The notes: generated by a model from the letters alone, not told the origin. A stretch of 64,000 bases of DNA from Hoeflea_A sp965249925 (GCA_965249925.1 OZ252260.1:4836001-4900000); one strand, 5' to 3'. Counted from the stretch's first letter, positions 1 through 9,348 are shown. Made by a program: numbers and translations.

Positions 1-13
1 GCGCTGGCGGGCA

Positions 14-1390
14 TCAGCGTCTCCGGTCAATCAGCCGAATCGGCTTTTGCCGGCTATTGACCTGGGTATGCTCGGCCGTTTCGCCGACGCTAACCAGTTC
101 AACATCGACTTCGATCCCCAATCCGCGTTTCAGCACCTCGCCGAAGTGACCGTCGTCCGCCGCATCGGTGATCTCGACCGTTACGCGCATGGTGTCGCGG
201 CCGCTGGCGTCGCGATCGACGAAACAGACGAACTCGCCATTGAAGGCCGGCTCGTCCTCGAGTAGCTGGCCGACGGCGTGCGGAAAGATGTTGATGCCGC
301 GCAATTTGACCATGTTGTCGGAGCGGCCGAGGAAGCCGGCGATCCGGTCGAACACCATGCCGGTGTCGTTGCTGCCGGTCAGCCGCATGCTGACGTCATG
401 GGTGTTGAAACGGATGATCGGGAAGATGTCGTCCTTGTAGAGGCAGGTGCACACCATGTTGCCCTTTTCACCGACCGGAACTGGCTGATCCGTTTCGACG
501 TCGAGGATTTCCAGGTAGTGCGCGTCCTCCCAGATATAGAGGCCGTCCCGGTCCGGTCCTTCGCCGGCTATGCAGCCCGTGTCACCGACGCCGTACCAGT
601 CGTAGGCGGTGGCGCCGCCCCAGGCATTTTCGACCGAAGCGCGATCCTCCATGCCGAGGTGGCCGGAGATCATGCGGATGGCGATATCCTCGCCGGGCAC
701 CATCCCTTCGGCGCGGGCGGTGTCGCCGAGCTTGCGGATATAGTCGACGAAACCGACGATCATGGTGGCGCCGAAATCGCGCATCAGTTCGACCTGCCGG
801 ACCGAACGGGTTTCGATGCCGGTGCCGGCCGGCACGAACAGCGCATTGGTGAAATGGCTGACCGCCTCGCGGATATAGTGACCGCCATTGATGGTGCCGT
901 GGCCGTAGACGGAATGCACGACGTCACCCGCCCGCATGCCCTGCCACTGATACATGCGGGCGACGAGCAGGTTGCCGACTTCCCGGCCCTTGGGTCCGAA
1001 CAGCAGCGTCTGCGGTTTGCCGGTTGTGCCGGACGTGGTGTGAAAAATCACCGGCAGCGCCGATGGATCGTCTTTCGGATCCCAGCCGGCGAAGTCGCCG
1101 AACGGCGGATGCGCCTCGATCGACGCCATGATGTCGGCCTTGTCATAGACCGGCAGTTTTTCGATATCGTCGAGCGCACGGATGTCGCCGGGCTCCAGGC
1201 CGGCTGCCTGCCAGAGGCGCCGGTAGAACGGGATCTGCCAGCCGCGGTTCATCACCGAGCGGAACCGCTCCTCCTGCAGGGCGCGCAGGGCATCACGGCT
1301 CATCGACCGGTAGACTTCGGGGAAGCGCTCGCCGACGGGGTAGTCTTCAAGCAGTCGGGTTATGTCGAGATGTTCAAAATAGGTTTTCAT
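14..1390 (-). CDS. PaaK-like AMP-forming acyl-CoA ligase
   Basis: This 458-residue protein belongs to the phenylacetate-CoA ligase (PaaK) branch of adenylate-forming enzymes, which make an acyl-AMP and then the acyl-CoA. Visible motifs are the P-loop-like HTTSGTTGKPQ, the YGVGDTG core motif in the position of the usual YG-x-TE, the RFNTHD segment, the hinge GRSDNMVKLRG and a C-terminal QKPIRLIDRR tail typical of PaaK relatives. The start is taken at the ATG at 1390 because it overlaps the upstream stop as ATGA; the frame stays open further upstream but that part is antisense-like. It is the last gene of a seven-gene minus-strand operon starting near 8511. The natural acid is unknown; the CoA-transferase and dehydrogenase neighbours imply an acyl-CoA pathway. 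Confidence 0.85.
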   Translation of the reverse strand: MKTYFEHLDITRLLEDYPVGERFPEVYRSMSRDALRALQEERFRSVMNRGWQIPFYRRLWQAAGLEPGDIRALDDIEKLPVYDKADIMASIEAHPPFGDFAGWDPKDDPSALPVIFHTTSGTTGKPQTLLFGPKGREVGNLLVARMYQWQGMRAGDVVHSVYGHGTINGGHYIREAVSHFTNALFVPAGTGIETRSVRQVELMRDFGATMIVGFVDYIRKLGDTARAEGMVPGEDIAIRMISGHLGMEDRASVENAWGGATAYDWYGVGDTGCIAGEGPDRDGLYIWEDAHYLEILDVETDQPVPVGEKGNMVCTCLYKDDIFPIIRFNTHDVSMRLTGSNDTGMVFDRIAGFLGRSDNMVKLRGINIFPHAVGQLLEDEPAFNGEFVCFVDRDASGRDTMRVTVEITDAADDGHFGEVLKRGLGIEVDVELVSVGETAEHTQVNSRQKPIRLIDRRR

Positions 1391-2748
1391 GTCGATGTTT
1401 CGAATTGCTGCATGGTGCGACGGACGGAAGGGGCATCGGCAATCGCCAGCAACTCCCGCCACAGCCGCTCGGAAGACGACCCGCGCCCGGCAAACTCCAG
1501 ACAGGCACGGAATTTCTCGAACTGGCGTTCGGGCGACAGCGGGTTTTCGGGCGCGCCGAACACGGCGTCGGCGCGTTTTTCGAATTCACGGCCGTCGGTG
1601 GTGCGTACGACAAGCCGCTGCGGCACCAGCGCATTGGGATCCGGATTGTCGTCCACCCGGATTTCCAGCAGCTTGGCGGCTTTGCGCCAGTCCGGCGCGT
1701 CGATCCACTCGGGCGTGACGGAGGTCAGGTCCACCTTGCCGGTCAATAGCCGGGTGGCGACCAGAAACGGCAGGCACAGGCGCGCCTGCGACAGCGCCAG
1801 CGGAGCGTCGTAAGGGCGGTCGACCAGGCGGCGGATCAGCGGCGGCACATCGGCGCGAATGGCCGCGATATCGTCTTTCGTCAGGCCTTCCTCGATCAGC
1901 ACGTCGTCGAACATCTGCAACACGCCATGGGCGGCCCGGCCGGTCGGCTGCGGCTTGTGCGACAGTTCGGCGATGGCCCATTGCCGCCCCAGGCGGGCGA
2001 GGCATTCCTCGGCCTGCCAGTGACCCTCGATCAGATTGAGATAGCCGAAGGGGCCCTCGACCACGTCCTGCGGTCCCGGGCAGCCGGCGCATGCCATGTC
2101 GGCGGCGAACAGCGCGTTGCGGGCGGCAATGGCGATCTGGAACGCCAGCGCCGGGCTGCCCTCGACATGCGCCTGCATCGTCCCGGAAAGATGGCTGTAG
2201 GCAAGGCCAAGCGCGTTCTGCACCAACGGCCGGTCGGCCTCGCGCAGTTTCATGACGGCGAGCGTCGCGCCCATCAGGCCGGCGGTCGCCGGCCGGAAAA
2301 ACCGCATCGGTGCGCGGCTTGCCACGCCAAGAGTCACCGCGGTGTCGACACCGAGAACCAGCGCTTCCAGGAACCGCGCGCCGCTACAGTCCCGCTGCTG
2401 GATTTCGGCCAGCAATGCGGCCGTCACCACCGACATCGCATGCACCACCGCCGGTTCGTGCACCGCGTCGAATTCCTGGCAGTGGATCTGAAAGCCGTTG
2501 ACGAAAGCAGCCTGCGGCGCCGTCAGTCCATCGCCGCCGCCCAACGGAACGATCTCACCGGGACCCCAACTGAGAGCCAGCCCTCTAAGCCGCAGCGTTT
2601 CCGGCAGCTCACGGGCCGATATGCCGACGCCGATGGTGTCGGCGAAAAACCGGGCGGCTTTTTCGCGCACCTCTTGCGGGATATCCTGCCAGCGCAGGTC
2701 GTCGGCATGATCGAGCAGGCGCTCCAGAAATCCGTGTCTGTCGGTCAT
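1387..2748 (-). CDS. MmgE/PrpD family protein (first of a tandem pair)
   Basis: The 453-residue product resembles the MmgE/PrpD fold, which includes 2-methylcitrate dehydratase and cis-aconitate decarboxylase. The family is recognised from the overall pattern, with an N-terminal helical half containing the VNGFQIHCQEFD stretch and a C-terminal half with SHKPQPTGRAAHGVLQ, the region that carries substrate-binding residues in relatives. Family length is about 450-480, so it is full length. The start at 2748 begins MTDRHGFLERL and overlaps the upstream stop as ATGA. A second, diverged MmgE/PrpD gene lies directly upstream, so the two could form a heteromer or act on successive substrates. The likely reaction is a dehydration, hydration or decarboxylation of a di- or tricarboxylate; this is inferred from the family. 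Confidence 0.82.
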   Translation of the reverse strand: MTDRHGFLERLLDHADDLRWQDIPQEVREKAARFFADTIGVGISARELPETLRLRGLALSWGPGEIVPLGGGDGLTAPQAAFVNGFQIHCQEFDAVHEPAVVHAMSVVTAALLAEIQQRDCSGARFLEALVLGVDTAVTLGVASRAPMRFFRPATAGLMGATLAVMKLREADRPLVQNALGLAYSHLSGTMQAHVEGSPALAFQIAIAARNALFAADMACAGCPGPQDVVEGPFGYLNLIEGHWQAEECLARLGRQWAIAELSHKPQPTGRAAHGVLQMFDDVLIEEGLTKDDIAAIRADVPPLIRRLVDRPYDAPLALSQARLCLPFLVATRLLTGKVDLTSVTPEWIDAPDWRKAAKLLEIRVDDNPDPNALVPQRLVVRTTDGREFEKRADAVFGAPENPLSPERQFEKFRACLEFAGRGSSSERLWRELLAIADAPSVRRTMQQFETST

Positions 2749-4064
2749 GGCGCGCTCCTCAGGACCTCGGCTATGGGAGTGTCGGCCGGTGCCTGCAGAA
2801 CGGCTTCGGCAAGGGCATGGGTAACCTCGGCCGACCCGACGCCCCAGTCGGCGAGCATGTCGAACTTGGTGCGCAGCGCGGTATCCTCCAGCGGCCATTC
2901 GGGATCGCCCATGGCGTCGGGAACGGTGAATTGTCTCGACGAACCGTCCCTGGCAGTCACGGTAATCCGCGCGCCAAAATGCTCCGGATAGGCGGCGGTA
3001 AAACCGGAGTCCTCGGCAACCGTGACGGTATTGCGCACGTCGCGCCGCGTTGCGGTGTCGAGGTTTTCCGGTTCGAAATCGGCCGGTGTGATCGACTCGC
3101 CGGCCAGCGCGACGGCAACGCAATGCTGCAACGAAAAACGCGCTTCGCCGGACGTGGTCGGGTGCGGCCTGTCGCAGAACACCAGCGCGTCTCGATAGGT
3201 TTCAACATGCAGGGCCGCTATTGCCGCGGGATCCAGTTCGTCACGCGCCATGCGGGTGGCATCGATCACCGGATGGCAATGGCGGCAGGCCGGCCAGGGC
3301 TTGAAGCTCATCGTATGGATCAGCCAGTCGGACTCGGCTGTGATCGCATCGGGGTTCGGTGTCTCGGCGAGCACGGCGTGCCAGCCCTGCGACCCTTCGA
3401 TGGCTTCCGCCGAGCCGGTGAAGCCCAATGCCGCTGCATCGGCGGCCGCGATTCCGGTGCGCACGGCGTGCACCGAATGCCACTGCTTTGTCGTCACGTC
3501 GTGGTGCCGCATATGCCACAGGCCGCCCGAGACCGACAGCGCATTGGCGAACGCCGACAGCGACTGTTCCGCGTCGAGTTTCGCCACCTGGGCCGCCGCG
3601 ACCGCGGCTGCCGCCATGCCGACCGTCGTCGTCGGATGCCAGCGTGCGTAGTGAAACGCGTCGAGCGACCGGCCGAGGCGTGTCGCCGCTTCGTAGCCCG
3701 CGACCATGGCGTCGAGCACCTCGCCGTAGCTCACGTCGCTGCACAACCCGCTGTAGAGCGCCGCCGGAACGATCACCGGTCCGGGATGCAGCAGCGCCGA
3801 GCGGGCCAGGTCGTCCATCTCCAGGATATTGCCGAGGGCACTCGAATAGGTGAGGGCGGCATCGTAGGCCCGCGGGCCGAGACCGAAACTGGGAAACGCG
3901 CCATCGGTGCCGGCGAGCGACCGGCGCAGCTTCTTGGCCAGCGGCTCATGGGCAGCGCCGTAGACGCAGCCGGCCCAGTCGAGCACATGGCGCCGCGCCG
4001 CATCCCGTGCCTTTTGCGACACCGGATGGCGGCAGCGCTCGATCAGTTGCCGTGCCAATGTCAT
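2745..4064 (-). CDS. MmgE/PrpD family protein (second of a tandem pair)
   Basis: This 439-residue protein is the upstream member of the MmgE/PrpD pair. It starts at the ATG at 4064 (MTLARQLIERCRHP), overlapping the stop of the CoA-transferase gene as ATGA. Family-like stretches include SALGNILEMDDLARSALLHPG near residues 75-95, HPTTTVGMAAAAVAAAQ near 130, and MSFKPWPACRHCHPVIDATR in the C-terminal half. The two proteins are clearly diverged from one another, so this is not a recent duplication. The pair sits between acyl-CoA genes and suggests hydro-lyase or decarboxylase chemistry on a branched dicarboxylate. The exact substrate cannot be read from the sequence. Confidence 0.82.
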   Translation of the reverse strand: MTLARQLIERCRHPVSQKARDAARRHVLDWAGCVYGAAHEPLAKKLRRSLAGTDGAFPSFGLGPRAYDAALTYSSALGNILEMDDLARSALLHPGPVIVPAALYSGLCSDVSYGEVLDAMVAGYEAATRLGRSLDAFHYARWHPTTTVGMAAAAVAAAQVAKLDAEQSLSAFANALSVSGGLWHMRHHDVTTKQWHSVHAVRTGIAAADAAALGFTGSAEAIEGSQGWHAVLAETPNPDAITAESDWLIHTMSFKPWPACRHCHPVIDATRMARDELDPAAIAALHVETYRDALVFCDRPHPTTSGEARFSLQHCVAVALAGESITPADFEPENLDTATRRDVRNTVTVAEDSGFTAAYPEHFGARITVTARDGSSRQFTVPDAMGDPEWPLEDTALRTKFDMLADWGVGSAEVTHALAEAVLQAPADTPIAEVLRSAP

Positions 4065-5167
4065 GCAGCAAACCCATCGTCGCGATGGTCGTCCAGGTCC
4101 GGCGCATCCAGGGCCACCTGCGCCGGCTCGTTGGCGAATTTGAACGGCGAGCCGAAGACGTGCTGACCCTGCGGCCCGGCAAGCAGCATGTCGCGGCTGG
4201 CGATCTGCGCATGGTCGAGGGCCTCCGGAAAGGTCAGGACCGGCGCGAAACAGACATCCTTGCCGGCAAACCATTCCCGCCAATCGGCCTGGCTCCTGGT
4301 TCGAAAGGTCGTGCGCAGGAAATCGATCGCCGGCTGCTGACCGGGACCGGCCTCTCCGAGACAGATCTCGATCAGGTCCGGCCGATCCAGCGCATTCAGC
4401 AGGTTGCGGACGAATTTCTCTTCGCGGCCGCCCAGCACAACATGCCGTCCGTCGGCCGTCTCGTAGACATTGTAAAAGGCGGCACCGCCCAGGGAGCGCT
4501 GCTCGCGGGAACGGATGACGGTGCCGTCGGTGATGGCCGGGCCGGCGACGTGCCCGCACCAGGGCAGCAGGCTGTCATACATGGCGATATCGATATAGTC
4601 GCCGCGGCCGCTGTTGTCGCGGCCGATCAGCGCCATCAGCACCGCCGACAATGCGGTCAGCGAGGCGGCCATGTCGGCGGCGGGGACCGCCGGAACCACC
4701 GGAGTGCCGTTCGGACCGTCATTGACGCTGATGAAGCCGGCATAGGATTCGACCGCCAGATCATGCGCCGGGTGATGGGCCAAGGGGCCGTCCTGGCCGA
4801 ACGCTGAAATCGAGCAGTAGACGAGCCTCGGGTTGATCGCCGACAACGTGTCGTAGTCGATCCGCAGCCGCTCGACCACGCCCGGCCGAAACCCTTCGAC
4901 AAAGATATCGGCCTGCCGCACCAGGTCGTGGAGCCGCTGCAGCCCGGCATCCGATTTGAGGTCGAGCACCATGGATTTCTTGCCCCGGTTCATGGTCCGG
5001 AACCAAACCGACTGGCCGTTCTCGAAGGGCGGCATATGCCTGGCAGGATCGCCGCCTTTCGGCTCGACCTTGATGACGTCGGCACCATGATCGGCGAGTG
5101 TCGCCGTCATCTGGGGCCCCGGCAGGAACAGTGTCAGATCGACGACCTTGATGCCCTGAAGCTTCAT
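4061..5167 (-). CDS. CaiB/BaiF (class III) CoA-transferase
   Basis: A 368-residue class III CoA-transferase of the CaiB/BaiF/Frc family, which moves CoA between carboxylic acids through enzyme-bound anhydride and thioester intermediates. The N-terminus LQGIKVVDLTLFLPGPQMTA and the DVIKVEP segment are family hallmarks. The catalytic aspartate is most likely the Asp of HHPAHDLAVESYAG, about residue 139. At 368 residues it is slightly short for the family (about 380-430). Its start overlaps the stop of the upstream CaiB gene by one base (TGATG), implying coupled translation. The two CaiB proteins in tandem may form a heterodimer or act on different acids. Confidence 0.88.
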   Translation of the reverse strand: MKLQGIKVVDLTLFLPGPQMTATLADHGADVIKVEPKGGDPARHMPPFENGQSVWFRTMNRGKKSMVLDLKSDAGLQRLHDLVRQADIFVEGFRPGVVERLRIDYDTLSAINPRLVYCSISAFGQDGPLAHHPAHDLAVESYAGFISVNDGPNGTPVVPAVPAADMAASLTALSAVLMALIGRDNSGRGDYIDIAMYDSLLPWCGHVAGPAITDGTVIRSREQRSLGGAAFYNVYETADGRHVVLGGREEKFVRNLLNALDRPDLIEICLGEAGPGQQPAIDFLRTTFRTRSQADWREWFAGKDVCFAPVLTFPEALDHAQIASRDMLLAGPQGQHVFGSPFKFANEPAQVALDAPDLDDHRDDGFAA

Positions 5168-6384
5168 CAGATCACGCCCTGCCTCTTGAAATCGGCGATC
5201 TCGTCGGCGTCGAAGCCGAATTCCTCGAGAATGGCACGGCTGTCGGCGCCGACGGTGTTGGGTCCGGGCTGTGCCGGAACGCGCTTGCCGTCGATGCGGA
5301 TCGGGTTGGCCAGCACCTTCATATCAGGCCGCTTCGGATGGTCGACCTCCTGGATCATGCCGACCTCATGCACAAACGGATTGCGCAGGGCATCCTCCAT
5401 GGTGAGGATCGGGGCGACCGGGATGTGACCCTGCAGGATTTCGATCCATTCGTCGGTGGTTTTTTCGGCAAACGCGGTGTCCAGCAGGCGGGTAATCGTT
5501 TCCCGGTCGCGACGCCGCGCCGCTGTGGTCGCGTATTGCGGATTGTCGGTGAGGCCGGGGATCGGCACCAGCTCGCAAAAGGTTTTCCAGAACTTGTCGA
5601 TCTGGCACATCAGGAAGATCCAGCCGTCCCTGGTCTTGACCACCTGGCTCGGCGTGGCATCCGGGTGGGCGGATCGCGGCTGCCGGGTCATCTGGTAATT
5701 TTCGTTCAGATGCCAGAGCGCCGGGTAGGACAGCTGGAACAAAGCGGCGTCGAACAGTGTCACGTCATAATCGCCGCCGGCGCCCGTCTCGCGCGCCCGG
5801 TAGACGCCGGCCATGATGGCGAACAGCTGGTTCATGCCGGTCATGAAGTCGACCAGCGACAGTCCGGTGCGCTGTGGCATGCCGTCCGGGTCGCCGGTCA
5901 GCTCCATGAACCCGGCTTCCGCCTGCATCAGATAATCGTAGCCGGGAAACGCGGCGCGCTCGTTGTCGCGTCCGTAGGCGGACAAATGAGCGCAGACCAG
6001 CGCCGGATTGACTGATTTCAGCTGATCGTAGGTCAGGCCGAGCTTTGCCGGCTGGTCGCCACGCGCATTGTTGGCCACCACGTCGACCGCCGCGGCCAGC
6101 CGGCGAAACACCGCCTGGCCTTCAGGACTTTTCAGATCGAGCGCCAGCGATCGTTTGCCCTGGTTGAATGCCTGAAAATAGAGGCTGTCCTGGTCACCCA
6201 GCCGATGCGGGCCGGTGATCCGCGCCACATCGCCGCCGAGCGCCGGGTTTTCGATTTTGATAACGTCGGCGCCGAAACTCGCCAGATACTGCGTACAGAA
6301 GGGGCCGGCGCCGTACTGCTCGATGCTGAGCACTTTCAGACCTTTGAGTGGCAGGGGCGGCCCGGAATTCGCAGCACCGTCCAT
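5167..6384 (-). CDS. CaiB/BaiF (class III) CoA-transferase
   Basis: This 405-residue CaiB/BaiF CoA-transferase starts at 6384 (MDGAANSGPPLPLKGLKVL). Family features are GLKVLSIEQYGAGPFCTQYLA, ADVIKIENP, and the catalytic aspartate in FPGYDYLMQAEAGFM, equivalent to the formyl-CoA transferase Asp. The usual ENFRPG loop is replaced by VVANNARGDQP, an unusual variant of a loop that helps shape the acyl pocket, so the substrate may be atypical. Neighbours are an acyl-CoA dehydrogenase upstream (58-bp gap) and a second CaiB downstream (TGATG junction). I infer that it activates a pathway acid with CoA from another thioester. Confidence 0.88.
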   Translation of the reverse strand: MDGAANSGPPLPLKGLKVLSIEQYGAGPFCTQYLASFGADVIKIENPALGGDVARITGPHRLGDQDSLYFQAFNQGKRSLALDLKSPEGQAVFRRLAAAVDVVANNARGDQPAKLGLTYDQLKSVNPALVCAHLSAYGRDNERAAFPGYDYLMQAEAGFMELTGDPDGMPQRTGLSLVDFMTGMNQLFAIMAGVYRARETGAGGDYDVTLFDAALFQLSYPALWHLNENYQMTRQPRSAHPDATPSQVVKTRDGWIFLMCQIDKFWKTFCELVPIPGLTDNPQYATTAARRRDRETITRLLDTAFAEKTTDEWIEILQGHIPVAPILTMEDALRNPFVHEVGMIQEVDHPKRPDMKVLANPIRIDGKRVPAQPGPNTVGADSRAILEEFGFDADEIADFKRQGVI

Positions 6385-6442
6385 TGATGAGACCCTTTCA
6401 TGGTCAGATTGAAGCTTTTGACCGCGGCGATGTCGGTCCGGT

Positions 6443-7615
6443 CTATATCCTGTTTCGTTCGACCAACTGCTTGGCGATTATGATGCGTTGCATCTCGTTG
6501 GTGCCTTCGCCGATACACATCAGCATGGCGTCGCGGTAAAAACGCTCGATTTCGTATTCCGTCGAATAGGAGTAGCCACCGAAGATGCGCATCGCCTCCT
6601 GGGCGCAGAAAACCCCGGTTTCGGTGGCGAAGTATTTGGCCATGCCGGCTTCCATGTCGCAGCGCTGACCGCTGTCATATTTGTGCGCGGCATCCTCGAC
6701 CAGCAGCTTCGAGGCTTCGACCCGGGCCGCCATCTCGCCCAGCTTGAGCTGGATCGCCTGGTGATCGGCGATCTGCTTGCCGAAGGTCGAGCGTTCCTGG
6801 GCGTAGCGCACCGCCATTTGCAGCGCACCCTCGGCAATACCGGCGCCGCGTGCCGCGACATTGATGCGGCCGAGTTCCAGTCCACCGAGCACCTGCTGCA
6901 GGCCGCGACCCTCCGAGCCGCCCAGCAGGGCGTCGGTTCCGACCTGCTTGTTTTCGAGCGTCAGTTCGCAGGAGTCGATCGACCGGTAGCCCAGTTTGGT
7001 AAGCTTGCGCACGACGTCGTAACCTTCGCCCTTCATGCACAAAAACGCACTCATGCCGCGATGCGGCGGATCCGCCTTGGTGTCGGTCTTGGCCAGTACC
7101 ATAAGGCAGTTGCCATGCAGCGAGTTGGTGATCCAGGTCTTGGTGCCGTTCAGCACATAGCCGGCTTCGTTTTTGTCGGCGCGCGTCCGGATGGCCTGCA
7201 GATCGGTGCCGGCATTGGGTTCGGTCAGCGCGATGCCGCCGCGTAAGTCGCCGCGCGCCATCTTCGGCAGCCATTCGGCTTTTTGTTCCTCGGTGCCGCA
7301 GCGCTCGATCGCCGATGCCATGATCAGGTGCGAGTTAAAGATGCCGGACGGCGCCATCCAGGCGCCCGCCACCCGGATGACGATCTTGGCGTAGACGGAC
7401 GCCGGCAGGCCGAGGCCGCCATATTCCGGCGAAATGATCGCGCCGAACAGGCCGAGCTCCTTCATCTGCTCGACCAGATCATGCGGGTACTTATCTTCCT
7501 GGTCGTATTCTCGGGCGATCGGACGCACTTCATTCTCGACCCATTTATCGATTGAATCGAGAATCGCGGTCTCGTCTTCCGGCGTCCAGGAATTGACAGT
7601 CATCGGAGCATTCAT
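6443..7615 (-). CDS. acyl-CoA dehydrogenase
   Basis: A 390-residue FAD-dependent acyl-CoA dehydrogenase that introduces a 2,3-double bond into an acyl-CoA and passes electrons to ETF. The first family signature, ALTEPNAGTD, is present near residue 135, and the C-terminal signature region FGGYSYSTEYEIERFYRDA is near 350. The likely catalytic glutamate lies in CIGEGTNEMQRI near 371, as in medium- and short-chain and glutaryl-type enzymes. Length matches the family. The start at 7615 (MNAPMTVNSW) has AAAGGG a few bases upstream; MTVNSW at 7603 is an alternative. It lies between the CitE-like lyase and the CaiB pair in the same operon. Confidence 0.92.
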   Translation of the reverse strand: MNAPMTVNSWTPEDETAILDSIDKWVENEVRPIAREYDQEDKYPHDLVEQMKELGLFGAIISPEYGGLGLPASVYAKIVIRVAGAWMAPSGIFNSHLIMASAIERCGTEEQKAEWLPKMARGDLRGGIALTEPNAGTDLQAIRTRADKNEAGYVLNGTKTWITNSLHGNCLMVLAKTDTKADPPHRGMSAFLCMKGEGYDVVRKLTKLGYRSIDSCELTLENKQVGTDALLGGSEGRGLQQVLGGLELGRINVAARGAGIAEGALQMAVRYAQERSTFGKQIADHQAIQLKLGEMAARVEASKLLVEDAAHKYDSGQRCDMEAGMAKYFATETGVFCAQEAMRIFGGYSYSTEYEIERFYRDAMLMCIGEGTNEMQRIIIAKQLVERNRI

Positions 7616-7677
7616 TGGTGTGCCCTTTGTTCGACGCTGAGGCCCGTGGCGATCAGCTTGGTTGTCGGCGAGTTGCG

Positions 7678-8511
7678 CTACCCTGCCTGTTTCAGTTGTC
7701 GACGCGCCCGGGCGACGACCGGCGCCTCGATCATCCGGCCGTCGAGAAGCTGAGCCGCGCCATCGCTCGCCTCGAAAGCCGCGACAATGCGCCTGGCCTG
7801 GTCCAGCTCGTCGGCGCTGGGCCGGAAAGCATCGGCGATCACCCCGACCTGTTCGGGATGAATCGCCGCTTTCGCAGCGAAACCCAGTGCCTTGACACGC
7901 CTGCTTTCAGCATACAGCCCGTCGGGATCGCCGACGTCAAGAAACGGCACGTCTATCGCCGGGATTCCGGCTTCCGCACAGGCCAGCACGATTTCCAGGC
8001 GCGCCAGCAACAGCGGCTCCCAGTCCATGTCGACCCCCAGCAACGCAGCGAAGTCGGCGCCGCCGAACATCAGCGCGCCGACGGCCGGTGCCTTCGCGAT
8101 ATCGGCGGCATTGCGGATGCCGGCCGGCGTCTCGACCAACGCGATGATCTGGCCATGCTGGAGATGTAGGGCGCTCGCCACCTGTTCGACACTGGAGACC
8201 GTTTCAACCATCGGTATCATGACCGCGCCGGGGCGGTGCGCCGGATCGAGCGCGGCCAGCATGGCTATGTCCAACGGACCGTGATCGCTGTCCGGGTGGC
8301 TGATGCGGACGGTGATCCGGGCGTGGTCGGGCGAGTTCTGCGCCGCGAGAAAGTCCCGAATCCCGTGGCGCGCCGTGTCTTTGCCCTCGGCAGGAACCGA
8401 ATCCTCCAGATCGATGCAGATAAAGGGCGCGCGGCTCAACGCTTTGTCAAAGCGGTCAGGCCGATGGCCCGCCGCGAACAGCAGACTTGAATGTTCGAAC
8501 GCCGAAGGCAT
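7678..8511 (-). CDS. HpcH/HpaI-type CitE-like acyl-CoA lyase
   Basis: This 277-residue protein is a CitE-like member of the HpcH/HpaI aldolase family, which cleaves beta-hydroxyacyl-CoA esters such as malyl-CoA or citramalyl-CoA in a magnesium-dependent reaction. Visible signs are the N-terminal FICIDLEDSVP barrel strand, the metal-binding glutamate in ALVETPAGI and the metal-binding aspartate in FGGADFAALLGVD. HPEQ near residue 215 is also typical. It is the first gene of the minus-strand operon that runs to position 14, and an operator-like palindrome (8547-8564) lies just upstream. I infer a late C-C bond cleavage step. Malyl-, citramalyl- or another acyl-CoA could be the substrate. Confidence 0.85.
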   Translation of the reverse strand: MPSAFEHSSLLFAAGHRPDRFDKALSRAPFICIDLEDSVPAEGKDTARHGIRDFLAAQNSPDHARITVRISHPDSDHGPLDIAMLAALDPAHRPGAVMIPMVETVSSVEQVASALHLQHGQIIALVETPAGIRNAADIAKAPAVGALMFGGADFAALLGVDMDWEPLLLARLEIVLACAEAGIPAIDVPFLDVGDPDGLYAESRRVKALGFAAKAAIHPEQVGVIADAFRPSADELDQARRIVAAFEASDGAAQLLDGRMIEAPVVARARRQLKQAG

Positions 8512-8546
8512 GCAATGTCCCGTTTGCAGGTGATTTCCGCCCTATT

Positions 8547-8564
8547 TGTTATAATGATATACCA
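8547..8564. promoter_or_regulatory. Operator-like palindrome A (TGNTATA-N4-TATANCA)
   Basis: The 18-mer TGTTATAATGATATACCA fits the consensus TGNTATA-N4-TATANCA with no mismatch. It lies about 36 bp upstream of the CitE-like gene (start 8511, minus strand), in a 104-bp AT-rich gap that contrasts with the GC-rich surroundings. On the minus strand a possible -35 TTGCAT and -10 TATCAT flank and overlap it. It is one of seven such sites, probably bound by the GntR-type regulator at 30644-31519; binding is inferred. Confidence 0.7.
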
Positions 8565-8615
8565 TTATACTTTGTATGCAAATCGAAACTTGCCGAAACA
8601 TGCTGCCGTGACCGC

Positions 8616-9308
8616 TCAGAACGGCTTCACCGCACCGAAGAACGCGGTCAGCATGATGCCGAACCAGTAGAGATAGGCGACGCTGCGACCAAGGCGGATC
8701 GATTTGTGCAGTTTTGCCTCGACCTCCGGATTGGGTCCCTTGGCGAGGACCGGAAACAGCGCCCGCCACTCGTGCATGATCAGACGCAAAATCACACCGA
8801 TGATCAGCAGCGAGCCGTAGGTGAGGATCTTGGCCGAAAACCAACGGTCACCGTCGCCTGCGACGAACGGACCATAGCCGAGCAACGAACTCAGCGCGGT
8901 CAGGATCAGGATTGGAATGAGCAGGTAGCGGGTCCAGTCTTCTATGTCCGACAGCCGCTTGCCGCGTGGCGTACCGCGCCAGGCAAAGGCGCCCCAGGTA
9001 TCAAACATCCACAGGATCCACAGGATCCACATGAACACCAGCCAACCGCCGCCAAGCGGCTGCAGGCCCCACAGGTGGCCCATGTGCAGGCCGAGCGGCA
9101 GCAGCGTGATGATGCCGGTGCGCGCCAGGATGTCGATGCGATAGGCGGTGTCCATGTGACGGCCGCGTTCGTCGAGCGACAGCCGCGGATTGACCACCTT
9201 GTAGGATGTCTGAAAGACGCCCCATTCGCCGCCCAGCCAGTAGACCATGGCAATAATGTGCAGCCAGCGCAGGATCGCCAGCTCGTTGGTGGACAGGAAA
9301 TCTAGCAT
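8616..9308 (-). CDS. Multi-pass membrane protein, HemJ/CopD-like pattern
   Basis: This 230-residue integral membrane protein has about five or six hydrophobic segments, roughly at residues 10-30, 62-78, 85-107, 130-147, 160-180 and 208-225. Histidines and tryptophans cluster near the membrane faces (RWLHIIAMVYWLGGEW, LGLHMGHLWGL). The WLH pattern in the first helix recalls HemJ and CopD-like membrane proteins, which can bind haem, but I cannot assign a family firmly. It follows the bicupin gene with a 40-bp gap on the minus strand and is probably transcribed from the promoter near palindrome B. A redox or transport role in the regulon is possible but unproven. Confidence 0.75.
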   Translation of the reverse strand: MLDFLSTNELAILRWLHIIAMVYWLGGEWGVFQTSYKVVNPRLSLDERGRHMDTAYRIDILARTGIITLLPLGLHMGHLWGLQPLGGGWLVFMWILWILWMFDTWGAFAWRGTPRGKRLSDIEDWTRYLLIPILILTALSSLLGYGPFVAGDGDRWFSAKILTYGSLLIIGVILRLIMHEWRALFPVLAKGPNPEVEAKLHKSIRLGRSVAYLYWFGIMLTAFFGAVKPF

Positions 9309-9348
9309 TCGGCCCTCCCAGGCAGGTCATGCGGGTTTGTTTGGTCAG

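Noticed and set aside
278..1813. Long plus-strand open frame of 511 residues
   Set aside because: It is antisense to the PaaK-like and MmgE/PrpD genes and shows no family motif; GC-rich DNA yields many such shadows.
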